The notes under the pieces are model-generated. The model made no database searches and was not told the DNA's origin. It saw only the letters and a program-made list of their open reading frames with translations. The position numbers and the translations under genes are program-made. A stretch of 39,324 nucleotides of DNA from Comamonadaceae bacterium (lineage in GTDB: Bacteria; Pseudomonadota; Gammaproteobacteria; Burkholderiales; Burkholderiaceae_C). Shown here piece after piece: positions 1 through 7,748 of this stretch; positions within the stretch are counted from its first letter, which is position 1, and each line of letters opens with the position of its first letter. The DNA is taken from the NCBI GenBank assembly GCA_947476285.1, contig CANJPU010000054.1, forward strand, positions 1 to 39,324, in the 5' to 3' direction.

Positions 1-165
1 CGGAGTCGAAGCGAAGCGAAGACCGCCACAGCATGAGCCCTGGCCGCCTTGCGCCTGACGCGACACGCGACCCATACCGCATGAAACGAAGCGCGACACG
101 TGAACGCAGCGTACGAGGCCAGCACCTAATTGCAGCCCACCGGGGCAGCCTGCAAAGCACCCCCA

Positions 166-208
166 GGGGACATTTCTAACTTGGAGGAAGGGGACATTAC
201 TATCTTGG
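166..208. mobile_element. Pair of 19-bp direct repeats, likely IS end remnant
   Basis: Two 19-bp units begin with GGGGACATT and end with CTTGG, at 166-184 and 190-208. They agree at 17 of 19 positions. Closely spaced repeated GGGGACATT units of this kind are typical of the ends of IS21-family elements, where they serve as transposase binding sites. That family assignment is from memory and is an inference. No transposase gene is visible. A short open frame at 1-36 ends RSRSEAKTATA-stop and could be the tail of a lost CDS, but I do not recognise it. Positions 37-165 show nothing else I can support. Confidence 0.45.
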
Positions 209-240
209 GCCCACAATCGAAAAGAGGTGCTCTCGCGGCC

Positions 241-249
241 TGCTACAAT
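241..249 (+). promoter_or_regulatory. Extended -10 promoter for tRNA-Val
   Basis: TGC-TACAAT matches an extended -10 (TGn plus a TATAAT-like hexamer). It ends 21 bases before the mature tRNA. No convincing -35 hexamer lies about 17 bp upstream, consistent with an extended -10 promoter. The same ten bases, TGCTACAATC, recur upstream of rpsB at 26630. Confidence 0.55.
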
Positions 250-270
250 CGCGCTCTCGAATACGAATTC

Positions 271-347
271 AGGCGCGTAGCTCAGCTGGTTAGAGCACCA
301 CCTTGACATGGTGGGGGTCGTTGGTTCGAGTCCAATCGCGCCTACCA
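271..347 (+). tRNA. tRNA-Val (anticodon GAC)
   Basis: The 77-nt sequence folds as a complete cloverleaf. The acceptor arm AGGCGCG pairs with CGCGCCT and is followed by A and an encoded CCA. The D arm contains AGCTGGTTA. The anticodon stem CCACC/GGTGG encloses the loop TTGACAT with anticodon GAC, which reads GUC valine codons. The T arm carries GGTTCGAGTCC. It has its own promoter upstream and a terminator about 18 nt downstream, so it is probably a single-gene transcript. tRNA genes are frequent targets for genomic island insertion. Here the accessory block begins just downstream, but no duplicated tRNA 3' end was found at the other side. Confidence 0.97.
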
Positions 348-364
348 ATTTGATCGATGACTTA

Positions 365-387
365 CGGCACCTCAGGGTGCCGTTTTT
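365..387 (+). terminator. Rho-independent terminator of tRNA-Val
   Basis: A perfect 7-bp stem CGGCACC/GGTGCCG with a TCAG loop is followed by five T residues. It closes the tRNA-Val transcript. From here to 539 there is no supported gene. The segment probably holds the promoter of the downstream Bug/acyl-CoA block, but I could not identify clear hexamers. Confidence 0.9.
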
Positions 388-539
388 GTTGGCGATATGA
401 AATTGGTAGCAAACGCAAGTTTTGCACCTGTACCGTCTATCGTGCTTCGATGTCACGGACTTGAGGTACTTGGCCCTCAGAGGCACAGGGCGCTTCTCGC
501 AGGCAAAATCATGTTCTGCGCTATGAGGCTCTCAATAAG

Positions 540-617
540 ATGACGAAGACACCAACGAATGGTCCGCTTGCGGGCTTGCGCGTGCTGGACATGACCCGTG
601 CTCCGACGGTCCTGTAA
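540..617 (+). pseudogene. 5' fragment of a CaiB/BaiF CoA-transferase gene
   Basis: An ATG at 540 opens a 25-codon frame beginning MTKTPTNGPLAGLRVLDMTR, then diverging to APTVL-stop. The first 61 bases (540-600) match the start of the intact CoA-transferase gene at 11232-11292 at 57 positions. Three of the four differences are at third codon positions and one changes Met2 to Thr. After codon 20 similarity ends abruptly and a stop follows within six codons. This is therefore the 5' stump of a second or displaced caiB-type gene, not a functional enzyme. The Bug receptor gene begins 31 bases after its stop. Whether the stump is still translated, for example as a leader peptide, cannot be told. 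Confidence 0.8.
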
Positions 618-648
618 GATGGATTCACCACAACATCGAAGGCCTTCA

Positions 649-1629
649 ATGCGCACCCTTCGTCGCGGACTCATCAGCTTGTTCACCGTCGGTTCAATTT
701 GCGGATCCGCCCTGTTCGCCACCTCGGCGCTGGCGCAGGCCTATCCGTCCAGGCCGATCCGCATCATCGTGCCCTATGCGGCTGGCGGCTTGTCCGACAT
801 CTCGGCGCGCATGCTGGGCAAGGAAATCGCCGCGGCCTGGGGCCAGCCGGTGGTGGTGGAGAACAAGCCCGGCGCCAACGCCATGATTGGGACCGACATG
901 GTCGCCAAGTCGCCGCCCGATGGCTATACGCTGCTGCTCGCCACCAACGCGCACGTCATCAATCCTTATCTGTACAAGAGCCTGCCGTTCGATTCGGTGA
1001 AGGACATCGCACCAGTTTCGATGATGGCCATCGCGCCGCTGGTGGTGCTGGTTCATCCTTCGGTCAAGGCCAAGTCGTTTGCCGAGCTGGTGGCCCTGGC
1101 CAAGACCCAGCCGGTCACCCACGCCACGTCCGGCACCGGCTCACCGGCGCACCTCACCGGCGAGCTGTTGAACATGCGCGCCGGAACCAGGTTCCAGCAC
1201 ATCCCCTACAAGGGCGCCGGCCCGGCGCTATCCGACGTGGTGGCAGGCCATGTTGCGGTCATGTTCAATGCGCTGCCTGCTTCCGTACCCTATATCAAGT
1301 CGGGCCAGCTGAACGCGTTTGCAGTGGGCACGCCAAAGCGCTCGCCGCTGATGCCGGAGCTGCCTACGGTGGCCGAGCTTGGCTATCCCGGATTCAATGC
1401 CAGCACCTTCGTCTCCATCATGGCGCCGGGACGCACGCCCCCGGACATCATCAACAAGCTCGCCACCGAGATCCAGCGCGCCCTCGCTACGCCGGCCTTC
1501 GCAGAATGGGTGCGGTCGCAGGGCATGGATTCCGTGGGCAGCACGCCGCAGCAGTTCGCCGCTGACCTGGCCGCCGAAGCCAGCCAGTGGCAGCAGGTAG
1601 TCAAGCAGACGGGCATCCAGGCGGAATGA
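649..1629 (+). CDS. Bug/TctC-family periplasmic substrate-binding receptor (1)
   Basis: This is a tripartite tricarboxylate transporter (TTT) type periplasmic receptor of 326 residues. A Sec signal peptide covers about residues 1-29 (basic MRTLRR start, hydrophobic core, ALA cleavage site). The mature protein begins YPSRPIRIIVPYAAGG, the usual Bug opening. The family hallmark PPDGYTLL and a later HIPYKGAGPALSD stretch are present. Family members bind carboxylates or related small organic acids. The ligand here is unknown. ATG 649 is preferred over upstream in-frame starts at 598 and 619 because it begins the signal peptide and has GAAGG six bases upstream. No TctA or TctB membrane subunits lie nearby, as is common for the expanded Bug sets of Burkholderiales. 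The stop overlaps the next start (ATGA), so it is translationally coupled to the acyl-CoA synthetase. Confidence 0.93.
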   Translation: MRTLRRGLISLFTVGSICGSALFATSALAQAYPSRPIRIIVPYAAGGLSDISARMLGKEIAAAWGQPVVVENKPGANAMIGTDMVAKSPPDGYTLLLATNAHVINPYLYKSLPFDSVKDIAPVSMMAIAPLVVLVHPSVKAKSFAELVALAKTQPVTHATSGTGSPAHLTGELLNMRAGTRFQHIPYKGAGPALSDVVAGHVAVMFNALPASVPYIKSGQLNAFAVGTPKRSPLMPELPTVAELGYPGFNASTFVSIMAPGRTPPDIINKLATEIQRALATPAFAEWVRSQGMDSVGSTPQQFAADLAAEASQWQQVVKQTGIQAE

Positions 1630-3779
1630 CGGCGTTCCCCGACCTGACCCGCTTCTTCACGCCGCGGGCCATCGCGCTGGTGGGCATCCCGTCCGACCTG
1701 AGCAAGTTTGGCGGGCGCGTGCTCGACCAGTTCCTGAAGTTCCGCTCGATCAGCCGCGTGTACCTCGTCAACCCGCGCTACACCGAGCTGCACGGCATGC
1801 AGTGCTACCCCGACCTGCGCAGCCTGCCCGAAGTACCTGATCTGGCCGTGCTGCTGGTGGCCGCGCAAGCCGTGCCAGCCGCGCTGGAAGACGTCGCTGC
1901 GGCCGGGATTGCGCACGCGCTGGCTTTCCCCGCCGGATTTGCCGAAAGCGGCACGCCGCAAGGCACTGCCGCGCAGCAATGGATCACCGACTTCTCGCGC
2001 CGCACCGGTGTGCGCGTGATGGGGCCCAACTGCAATGGCTTCGTCAACTTCACCGATGGCATCGCGCTCTGTCCGGGCACGATCGAAATCGGCAAGCGCA
2101 AGGCAGGTTCCATCGGCATCCTCTCGCACAGCGGCGGCCTGGCGCAGGTCAACGTGATGTGGCAGGCGCAGGAGCTGGGCCTGGGCGTGAGCCACCTGAT
2201 CATGTGCGGCAACGACGCCGATCTCGACCTGCTGGACCTGATGCATTTCCTGGTCGAAGACCCGGCGACGCGCGTGGTGCTGGTGATCGGCGAACGAATC
2301 GCCGACGGACCGCGCTTCTTTGCCGTCACGCAGCGCGCGCTGGAGCTGGACAAGCCCATCGTCATGATCAAGGCCGGCCGCACCGAGGCCGGCCGCGTGG
2401 CTGCCGCATCGCATACCGGCGCCGTCACCGGGTCCGACGCGGTACACGATGCCGCCATGCGCCAGGCCGGCGTGACACGCGTGTACGACTGCGGCGAGCT
2501 GTACGAGACCGGTATGTTGCTGGCCACCGGCAAGCGGCCTGGCGGCGCCGGCGCGGTGGGCCTTTCCATCTCCGGCGGCAGCGTCGTGTTGATGAGCGAC
2601 CTGGGTGCCGCCGAAGGACTCACCTGGCCGGCTTTCGCCGAGAGCACGCAGGCGCGGCTGGCGCCGCTGATGCCCAGCTTCGGCAAGGTCAAGAACCCGA
2701 TCGACCTGACAGGCGCCATCTACGCCAACACGCGCATGTTCAGCGACGCCTTCACCGCGGTCGCGAGTGATCCGGGCGTGGACATCGTGATCTCGGCCAT
2801 GACGCATGCGACGCTGGCCGATTTCGACAGCGTGGTCGATGCTGGCGCGCAGTCCGACAAGCTGGTGGCGGTGGTGCTGTCAGGTACCTGCCGTGAAGAT
2901 CCGACGCGCGGCCTGTCGTGGCTGGTGGAGGCGGGCATTCCTGCCTACCGCAATCTGCTGCCGTGCATGAAGGCGCTGCGCAATGCGGTGGGGTATGCGG
3001 CGTTTCGCAGGCGCAAGCTGCTCCGCCCGCATCCGACGCGGCCCGAGGGCATTGACATCGAGGCCGCGCGCGAGCTGCTGCAAGCCGGTGTCGGCACGCT
3101 GAGTGAGCGCGCCAGCAAGGACGTGCTGGCAGCCTACGGTTTTCCGGTGGCGGGCGAAGCGCTGGCCACCTCGCCCTTCGAAGCAGTCAAGATCGCCGCG
3201 CGGCTGAACCGGCCGCTGGCCTTGAAGATCGAATCGCCCGACCTGCCCCACAAGACCGAAGCCAACGCGATACGGCTCAACGTGTCCGGCACCGCCGCGG
3301 TGCAGGAGGCCTACGCCGCCGTTGTGGCCGGCGCGCTCGCCTACCGGCCGGACGCGCACATCACAGGCGTGCTGGTGCAGGTGATGGCGCCCAAGGGACT
3401 TGAAGTCATCCTCGGCGTGAGCCGCGATCCTGTGTTCGGTCCGGTCGTCACCTTGGGCCTGGGCGGCGTGCAGGTCGAAGTATTGGGCGACGTGGCGCAC
3501 CGCATCGCGCCGATCGATCATGCCGAAGCCGCCGCCATGCTGGACGAGCTCAAGGGCCGCAAGCTGTTCGATGCCTGGCGCGCCACGCCGGCGCGCGACC
3601 TGGCCTGCCTCACCGACCTGATCGTGCGCACCTCGTGGCTGGCGGCCGACTGCGCCGACCTGATCGAAGAGCTCGACATCAATCCGATCGTGCTGCTGGA
3701 AGAAGGCAAGGGCGCGATGGTGGTCGATGCGCTGATCGTGCGGCGCCAGGACGCTGAAACTTCAACCGTCTCCCTCTGA
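1626..3779 (+). CDS. NDP-forming acyl-CoA synthetase, fused alpha-beta type (1)
   Basis: This 717-residue protein has the architecture of ADP-forming acetate/acyl-CoA ligases. An N-terminal CoA-binding Rossmann domain covers about residues 8-130 (FFTPRAIALVG, VMGPNCNGFVNF). Succinyl-CoA-ligase-like domains run to about 470, and a C-terminal ATP-grasp domain lies at about 495-715 (ALKIESPDLPHKTEANAI near 531, ELDINPIV near the end). The family phosphohistidine fits His263 in AASHTGAVTGSD. The expected reaction is acid + CoA + ATP to acyl-CoA + ADP + Pi, or the reverse; the acid is unknown. The ATG at 1626 overlaps the Bug receptor stop, and the crotonase gene follows after 33 bases, so receptor, activation and CoA-ester chemistry are probably co-transcribed. 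It is a paralogue of the gene at 5490. Confidence 0.9.
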   Translation: MTAFPDLTRFFTPRAIALVGIPSDLSKFGGRVLDQFLKFRSISRVYLVNPRYTELHGMQCYPDLRSLPEVPDLAVLLVAAQAVPAALEDVAAAGIAHALAFPAGFAESGTPQGTAAQQWITDFSRRTGVRVMGPNCNGFVNFTDGIALCPGTIEIGKRKAGSIGILSHSGGLAQVNVMWQAQELGLGVSHLIMCGNDADLDLLDLMHFLVEDPATRVVLVIGERIADGPRFFAVTQRALELDKPIVMIKAGRTEAGRVAAASHTGAVTGSDAVHDAAMRQAGVTRVYDCGELYETGMLLATGKRPGGAGAVGLSISGGSVVLMSDLGAAEGLTWPAFAESTQARLAPLMPSFGKVKNPIDLTGAIYANTRMFSDAFTAVASDPGVDIVISAMTHATLADFDSVVDAGAQSDKLVAVVLSGTCREDPTRGLSWLVEAGIPAYRNLLPCMKALRNAVGYAAFRRRKLLRPHPTRPEGIDIEAARELLQAGVGTLSERASKDVLAAYGFPVAGEALATSPFEAVKIAARLNRPLALKIESPDLPHKTEANAIRLNVSGTAAVQEAYAAVVAGALAYRPDAHITGVLVQVMAPKGLEVILGVSRDPVFGPVVTLGLGGVQVEVLGDVAHRIAPIDHAEAAAMLDELKGRKLFDAWRATPARDLACLTDLIVRTSWLAADCADLIEELDINPIVLLEEGKGAMVVDALIVRRQDAETSTVSL

Positions 3780-3812
3780 GTTTCCCCCTGAAAAAGAATC
3801 GCGCGAACAAAA

Positions 3813-4553
3813 ATGAGCACTGATACTTTCCCTGAAGGACTTACGCACGCATTGAAAGACGGCGTGTCGTGGCTGACCATCGACCGCCCGCGCCGCGCCA
3901 ACTCCATGACGCTGGACATGCAGACGGCCATGGCCGCCTGGCTGCGGCGCAGCCAGGAAGACGCCGACGTGAAAGCCCTGGTCATCACCGCCATCGGCCA
4001 CGTCTTTTCCGCCGGTGGCGACCTGCGTGAGCTGGCCGACGCAGAGCCGCGCGCACTGGCCAAGCGCCGCCGCGACATCTTTCTCGATCTGCTGGAGGCG
4101 CTGCTGGCTTCTGGCAAGCCCGTCGTGATGGCCGTCAACGGCAAGGCGATTGGCGCCGGCGCAATGATCGGGTTGCTGGGCGACCAGGTGGTGGCGAGCG
4201 ACGACGGCCTGTTCGACCTGCCCGAAGTACTGATCGATACGCCGGCCTACCTCGCCTCGGCCATCACCTTGCACATCGCCGGCCGGGCCGCGAGCAACAG
4301 CCTGCTGCTGGCGGGCAAGCCTTTGCTGGCGCGCGACGCGGCGCTGCGCGGCTGGATCGCCGAAGCCGTGCCGCGCGATGCGCTCGCTGCACGCGCGCAG
4401 GAGGTCGCTGTGGCGCTGGCCGCTGTGCCGCACGAAGCTTTTGCGCTGACCAAGGAGTGGATGAACCGGCCACTGCGTGCCGCAATGCGCGAAGCTTGCG
4501 ACGAGTCTGTGCGTGTGCGGGCGATGCGGTTTATTCCGACGGCGCGGCGTTGA
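3813..4553 (+). CDS. Enoyl-CoA hydratase/isomerase (crotonase) family protein (1)
   Basis: This 246-residue protein has the crotonase fold. The first oxyanion-hole region is HVFSAGGDLREL (about 63-74) and the second is NGKAIGAGAMIG (about 109-120). In hydratases two Glu residues activate water. Here the second is kept (PEV, Glu138), but the position of the first is Met118. Classical syn-hydration is therefore doubtful; isomerisation, decarboxylation or hydrolysis of a CoA ester are alternatives. The C terminus is short and lacks the usual AFLEKR-type ending. An open frame continues in another phase to 4630. It sits between the acyl-CoA synthetase and a second crotonase. No strong Shine-Dalgarno is seen before ATG 3813. 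Confidence 0.85.
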   Translation: MSTDTFPEGLTHALKDGVSWLTIDRPRRANSMTLDMQTAMAAWLRRSQEDADVKALVITAIGHVFSAGGDLRELADAEPRALAKRRRDIFLDLLEALLASGKPVVMAVNGKAIGAGAMIGLLGDQVVASDDGLFDLPEVLIDTPAYLASAITLHIAGRAASNSLLLAGKPLLARDAALRGWIAEAVPRDALAARAQEVAVALAAVPHEAFALTKEWMNRPLRAAMREACDESVRVRAMRFIPTARR

Positions 4554-4677
4554 GGCTGACGCCGGGCAAGGTGATGCGCGGCGAAAACCTGCAGAGCTAC
4601 CGGGACAAGGCCGCCGCGACGCGGGCCTGAACGTGTGAGCGCACGCCAATGGACAGCCTGGGGCAGAATGCTGTTTC

Positions 4678-5490
4678 ATGACTACATCCACATCCACATC
4701 CACATCCACACCCGCACCAGACAACGAAGCCGTCACGCTGACCCGCCGCGGCCCCATCGCCTACGTTCTGCTCAATCGACCGCAGTCCATCAATGCGATC
4801 AGCCTGGACACGCGCCGGCTTTTGCCGCGCGCCATGGACGATGCCAATGCCGATCCGCAAGTGCACGTGGTCGTGGTCCATGGCGCAGGTGACAAAGGCT
4901 TCTGCGCCGGCGCGGACATCAAGGCTTTCGCGGTGCCCGAACCGGCGTCCAGCTACCGCAACACCCGCGTCGACAACCACTGGATGGCAGGCTTCGACCG
5001 CTGCCGCAAGCCGATCATCGCGGCTATCCACGGCGTCTGCTTCGGCGGCGGCGTGGACATCGCGCTGGCCTGCGACCTGCGGGTGGCGTCCGAGGATGCG
5101 CTTTTTGCGCTACCGGAGACGGGCCACGGCGTGATCGGCGTCACGCAGCGCGGCATACGGATGATTGGCATGGCGCACACGCTGGACATGGCGCTGACCG
5201 GCCGGCGCGTGCCGGCGCACGAGGCCAAGACCATGGGACTGGTAACCCAGGTGGTGCCGCGCGACCAGCTGATGGCCAGCGTCGACAAGCTGGCAGCGCT
5301 GATCGCGTCGAAGGCGCCGCTGGCGACACGCTTCGCGAAAGAAGCGATCCGCTCCGGCGCTGATCTTTCCTATGCGGCTGGCAACACGCTGGAGCTCGAC
5401 CTGATGGCCTTGCTGGTCAACAGCGAGGACAGGCTCGAAGCCGGACGTGCCTTCGCCGAGAAGCGTGCGCCGGTTTTCAAGGGGTGCTGA
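4678..5490 (+). CDS. Enoyl-CoA hydratase/isomerase (crotonase) family protein (2)
   Basis: This is a 270-residue crotonase-fold protein. After an unusual low-complexity N terminus (MTTSTSTSTSTPAPDNE) the fold starts at about residue 18. The oxyanion hole is GFCAGADIKAF (74-84) and GVCFGGGVDIALACDL (119-133). The first hydratase Glu is replaced by Asp127, and the second is kept as Glu147 in LPET. The C terminus EAGRAFAEKRAPVFKG is the typical family ending, so the gene is complete. No Shine-Dalgarno precedes the ATG. A CAGAAT hexamer at 4664-4669, nine bases upstream of the ATG, could be the -10 of a leaderless transcript. The stop shares its last base with the ATG of the next synthetase gene (TGATG), implying coupling. 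Confidence 0.88.
   Translation: MTTSTSTSTSTPAPDNEAVTLTRRGPIAYVLLNRPQSINAISLDTRRLLPRAMDDANADPQVHVVVVHGAGDKGFCAGADIKAFAVPEPASSYRNTRVDNHWMAGFDRCRKPIIAAIHGVCFGGGVDIALACDLRVASEDALFALPETGHGVIGVTQRGIRMIGMAHTLDMALTGRRVPAHEAKTMGLVTQVVPRDQLMASVDKLAALIASKAPLATRFAKEAIRSGADLSYAAGNTLELDLMALLVNSEDRLEAGRAFAEKRAPVFKGC
4684..4707 (+). repeat. Four ACATCC hexanucleotide repeats inside a start region
   Basis: Four perfect ACATCC units encode Thr-Ser pairs at residues 3-10 of the second crotonase and continue into a degenerate ACACCC. Because the unit is six bases, gain or loss of copies would change only the length of the Thr-Ser tail and not the frame. Confidence 0.9.
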
Positions 5491-7712
5491 TGGCCGATGC
5501 ACCACGGGCCGGCGCTCCGGCAACGCGCTCCACCACCAATCTCGAACGCCTGTTCAATCCGCGCAGCGTGGGTTTCATAGGCGCCACCGAGGACACCAGC
5601 AAGTTCGGCGGCAAGTGCGTCGCAGCGCTGCTCAGCTTCGGGTTTCAAGGCAAGCTCATGCCGATCAATCCACGGCGTTCGGTTTTGTTCGATCGCCCGT
5701 GTTATCCCGACGTGTCAGCCTTGCCGGAAGTGCCGGACCACGTCGGCATTGCTCTGCCTGCCGCCGATGCGCTGGAAGCGCTGGAAGCGTGCGGCCGGCT
5801 CGGCGTTCCTTTCGCGACCGTTTACTCCGCGGGTTTCATCGAGCTTGGGACCGATGCCGGACGCGCTTTGCAGGAAAGACTGCAAGCCATCTGTGCCGCC
5901 ACCGGGATCCGCGTGACGGGTCCGAACTGCAGCGGGCCGGTGAGCTTCGTCGATCACTTCACACTGACGTCCTCGGCCGCGGTGCGCGGCAAGCGGCCGG
6001 AGGCGGGCAACGTGGCCATCGCGGCGCAAAGCGGCGGGGCCGGCCAGGTCAACACGATGTGGCGCGCCTTGCAGGCGGGCCTGCGCATCAGCTACCAGGT
6101 CAGCAGCGGCAACGACGCCGACCTGGACATGATCGACTACCTGAACTTCATGCTCGACTCCGAGGCCACGCGCGTGGTGCTGGCGGTGGCCGAGCGGATT
6201 CCCGATGGCGCGCGGCTGAAGGCGGTGGCCGAGAAAGCGGCGCGCCTGGACAAGCCGATCCTGATGGTCAAGATGGGCCGCAGCGCCTCGGGCCGGCAGG
6301 CTGCGGCTTCGCACACCGGCTCCATCAGCAGCCCCGACGACATCGTCGATGCCGCGCTGTCGCAATGGGGCATCGTGCGGGTGGACGACACCAACGACCT
6401 GATCGAATACGCCAAGCTGTTCCGCTGCAGCACGCGGCCGCGCGGGCGCCGCGTCTCGGCCTCCTCAGTGTCGGGCGGCAATCTTGTGATGGCGTCCGAC
6501 CTGGCCGAGCTGTGCGGACTCGAGTGGCCCGATTTCGGGCCGGCCACGCGCGCCGCGATATCGCCGCTGCTGCCGGGGTACGCGACCTTGCGCAATCCAT
6601 TGGACCTGACGCCGGCCGTCATCGGCACCGAGGACGTGCTGGCGCGGGCCGGGCGCATCATCCTTGCCGACGAGAACATCGATACCTTCATACCGGTGCT
6701 GACGATGGCGAACCGGGCCGAGATCGAAGCGGTTGCGGGGTTTGCGCTGGAGGGCGGGGCGGCAGGAACTTTCAAGCAGCCGGTGGTGTTGTGGACCGGC
6801 GGCTGCATCAACGATCCGTCGCTGCAGATGGCCGAGCTGGTCGAGCGCGGCGTGCCGGTGTTCGACGATACGGCGCGCTGCTTCAGGGCTATCGCGGCTT
6901 GTGCGTGGATGCAGGAGCACAGGGCGGCAATCGTTGCGGGAAGTGCGGGCGATGAGGGCGCTGATGGCAGTTCACGCGGTGGCGGCGCTTCGGTCGCAGG
7001 ATCTACGACTGCGATCACCCCCGGCCGGACACTGACCGAGCGCGAATCGAAAAAACTTCTGGCCAGCTACGGCTTGCCGGTGACGAAGGAAGATCTGGCC
7101 ACTACCGCCGATGAAGCCGTTCGCATCGCCGCGTCCATCGGCGGACCGGTGGCGCTGAAGATCGAATCGCCGGACATCGCGCACAAGACCGAAGCCGGCG
7201 CTATCCGCCTGGGAGTGCAGGGCGAACCGGCCGTGCGCGCGGCCTTCGCGGATGTGATGGCTGCCGCCAAGGCATGGTCGGTGACGGCTTCGCTGCACGG
7301 CGTGCTGGTGCAGGAAATGAGCGGTACCGGGCTTGAGATGCTGCTTGGCGTTGTGCACGACGATGTCTTCGGCCCGGTGATTACTGTGGGCACCGGCGGA
7401 ATCTACGTGGAGGTGCTGCGCGATGTCGCGCGCCGTGTCGCGCCGGTGAATGCGACGATGGCGCGGGAGATGCTCAAGTCGCTGCGTACCTGGCCGATCC
7501 TCGCCGGCGCGCGCGGGCAGGCTGCGTACGACACCGAGGCGGTGGTCTGCGCCATCGTCGGCCTGTCCAAGCTGGCCTGCGACCATGGAGCGACAATCGC
7601 CGAGATCGACATCAACCCGCTTGTCGTTTATCGTGCGGGACAAGGCGCGCGCGTCGTTGATGCGTTGATCGTCCCTGGCGGTGGCGCTGCAACGCATGGC
7701 GCCCACGCCTGA
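5490..7712 (+). CDS. NDP-forming acyl-CoA synthetase, fused alpha-beta type (2)
   Basis: This 740-residue protein is a paralogue of the gene at 1626 with the same domain order. The CoA-binding domain is at about 19-150 (LFNPRSVGFIGATEDTSKFG, VTGPNCSGPVSF), followed by ligase domains with the predicted phosphohistidine at His275 (AASHTGSISS). A C-terminal ATP-grasp domain begins at about 515 (ALKIESPDIAHKTEAGAI near 555, EIDINPLVVY near the end). A Gly/Ser/Ala-rich linker at about 480-510 separates the halves and is absent from the paralogue. ATG 5490 is chosen over GTG 5484 because AAGGGG lies just upstream at suitable spacing and the ATG overlaps the crotonase stop by one base. The Bug gene follows after 36 bases. 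Confidence 0.9.
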   Translation: MADAPRAGAPATRSTTNLERLFNPRSVGFIGATEDTSKFGGKCVAALLSFGFQGKLMPINPRRSVLFDRPCYPDVSALPEVPDHVGIALPAADALEALEACGRLGVPFATVYSAGFIELGTDAGRALQERLQAICAATGIRVTGPNCSGPVSFVDHFTLTSSAAVRGKRPEAGNVAIAAQSGGAGQVNTMWRALQAGLRISYQVSSGNDADLDMIDYLNFMLDSEATRVVLAVAERIPDGARLKAVAEKAARLDKPILMVKMGRSASGRQAAASHTGSISSPDDIVDAALSQWGIVRVDDTNDLIEYAKLFRCSTRPRGRRVSASSVSGGNLVMASDLAELCGLEWPDFGPATRAAISPLLPGYATLRNPLDLTPAVIGTEDVLARAGRIILADENIDTFIPVLTMANRAEIEAVAGFALEGGAAGTFKQPVVLWTGGCINDPSLQMAELVERGVPVFDDTARCFRAIAACAWMQEHRAAIVAGSAGDEGADGSSRGGGASVAGSTTAITPGRTLTERESKKLLASYGLPVTKEDLATTADEAVRIAASIGGPVALKIESPDIAHKTEAGAIRLGVQGEPAVRAAFADVMAAAKAWSVTASLHGVLVQEMSGTGLEMLLGVVHDDVFGPVITVGTGGIYVEVLRDVARRVAPVNATMAREMLKSLRTWPILAGARGQAAYDTEAVVCAIVGLSKLACDHGATIAEIDINPLVVYRAGQGARVVDALIVPGGGAATHGAHA

Positions 7713-7748
7713 GGATTCCCATCAGAACGAAGAACCAGGAGCACCCTC

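Noticed and set aside
461..480. TTGAGG...CCTCA inverted repeat before the Bug gene as an operator
   Set aside because: Only five paired bases with a GC-rich spacer, no partner regulator nearby, and no alignment to a promoter.
1383..2807. Long minus-strand frame (474 codons) across the Bug and acyl-CoA synthetase genes
   Set aside because: It is the antisense shadow of well-supported GC-rich coding sequence. It has His/Gly/Arg-rich composition and no recognisable motif. The same applies to the other long antisense frames.
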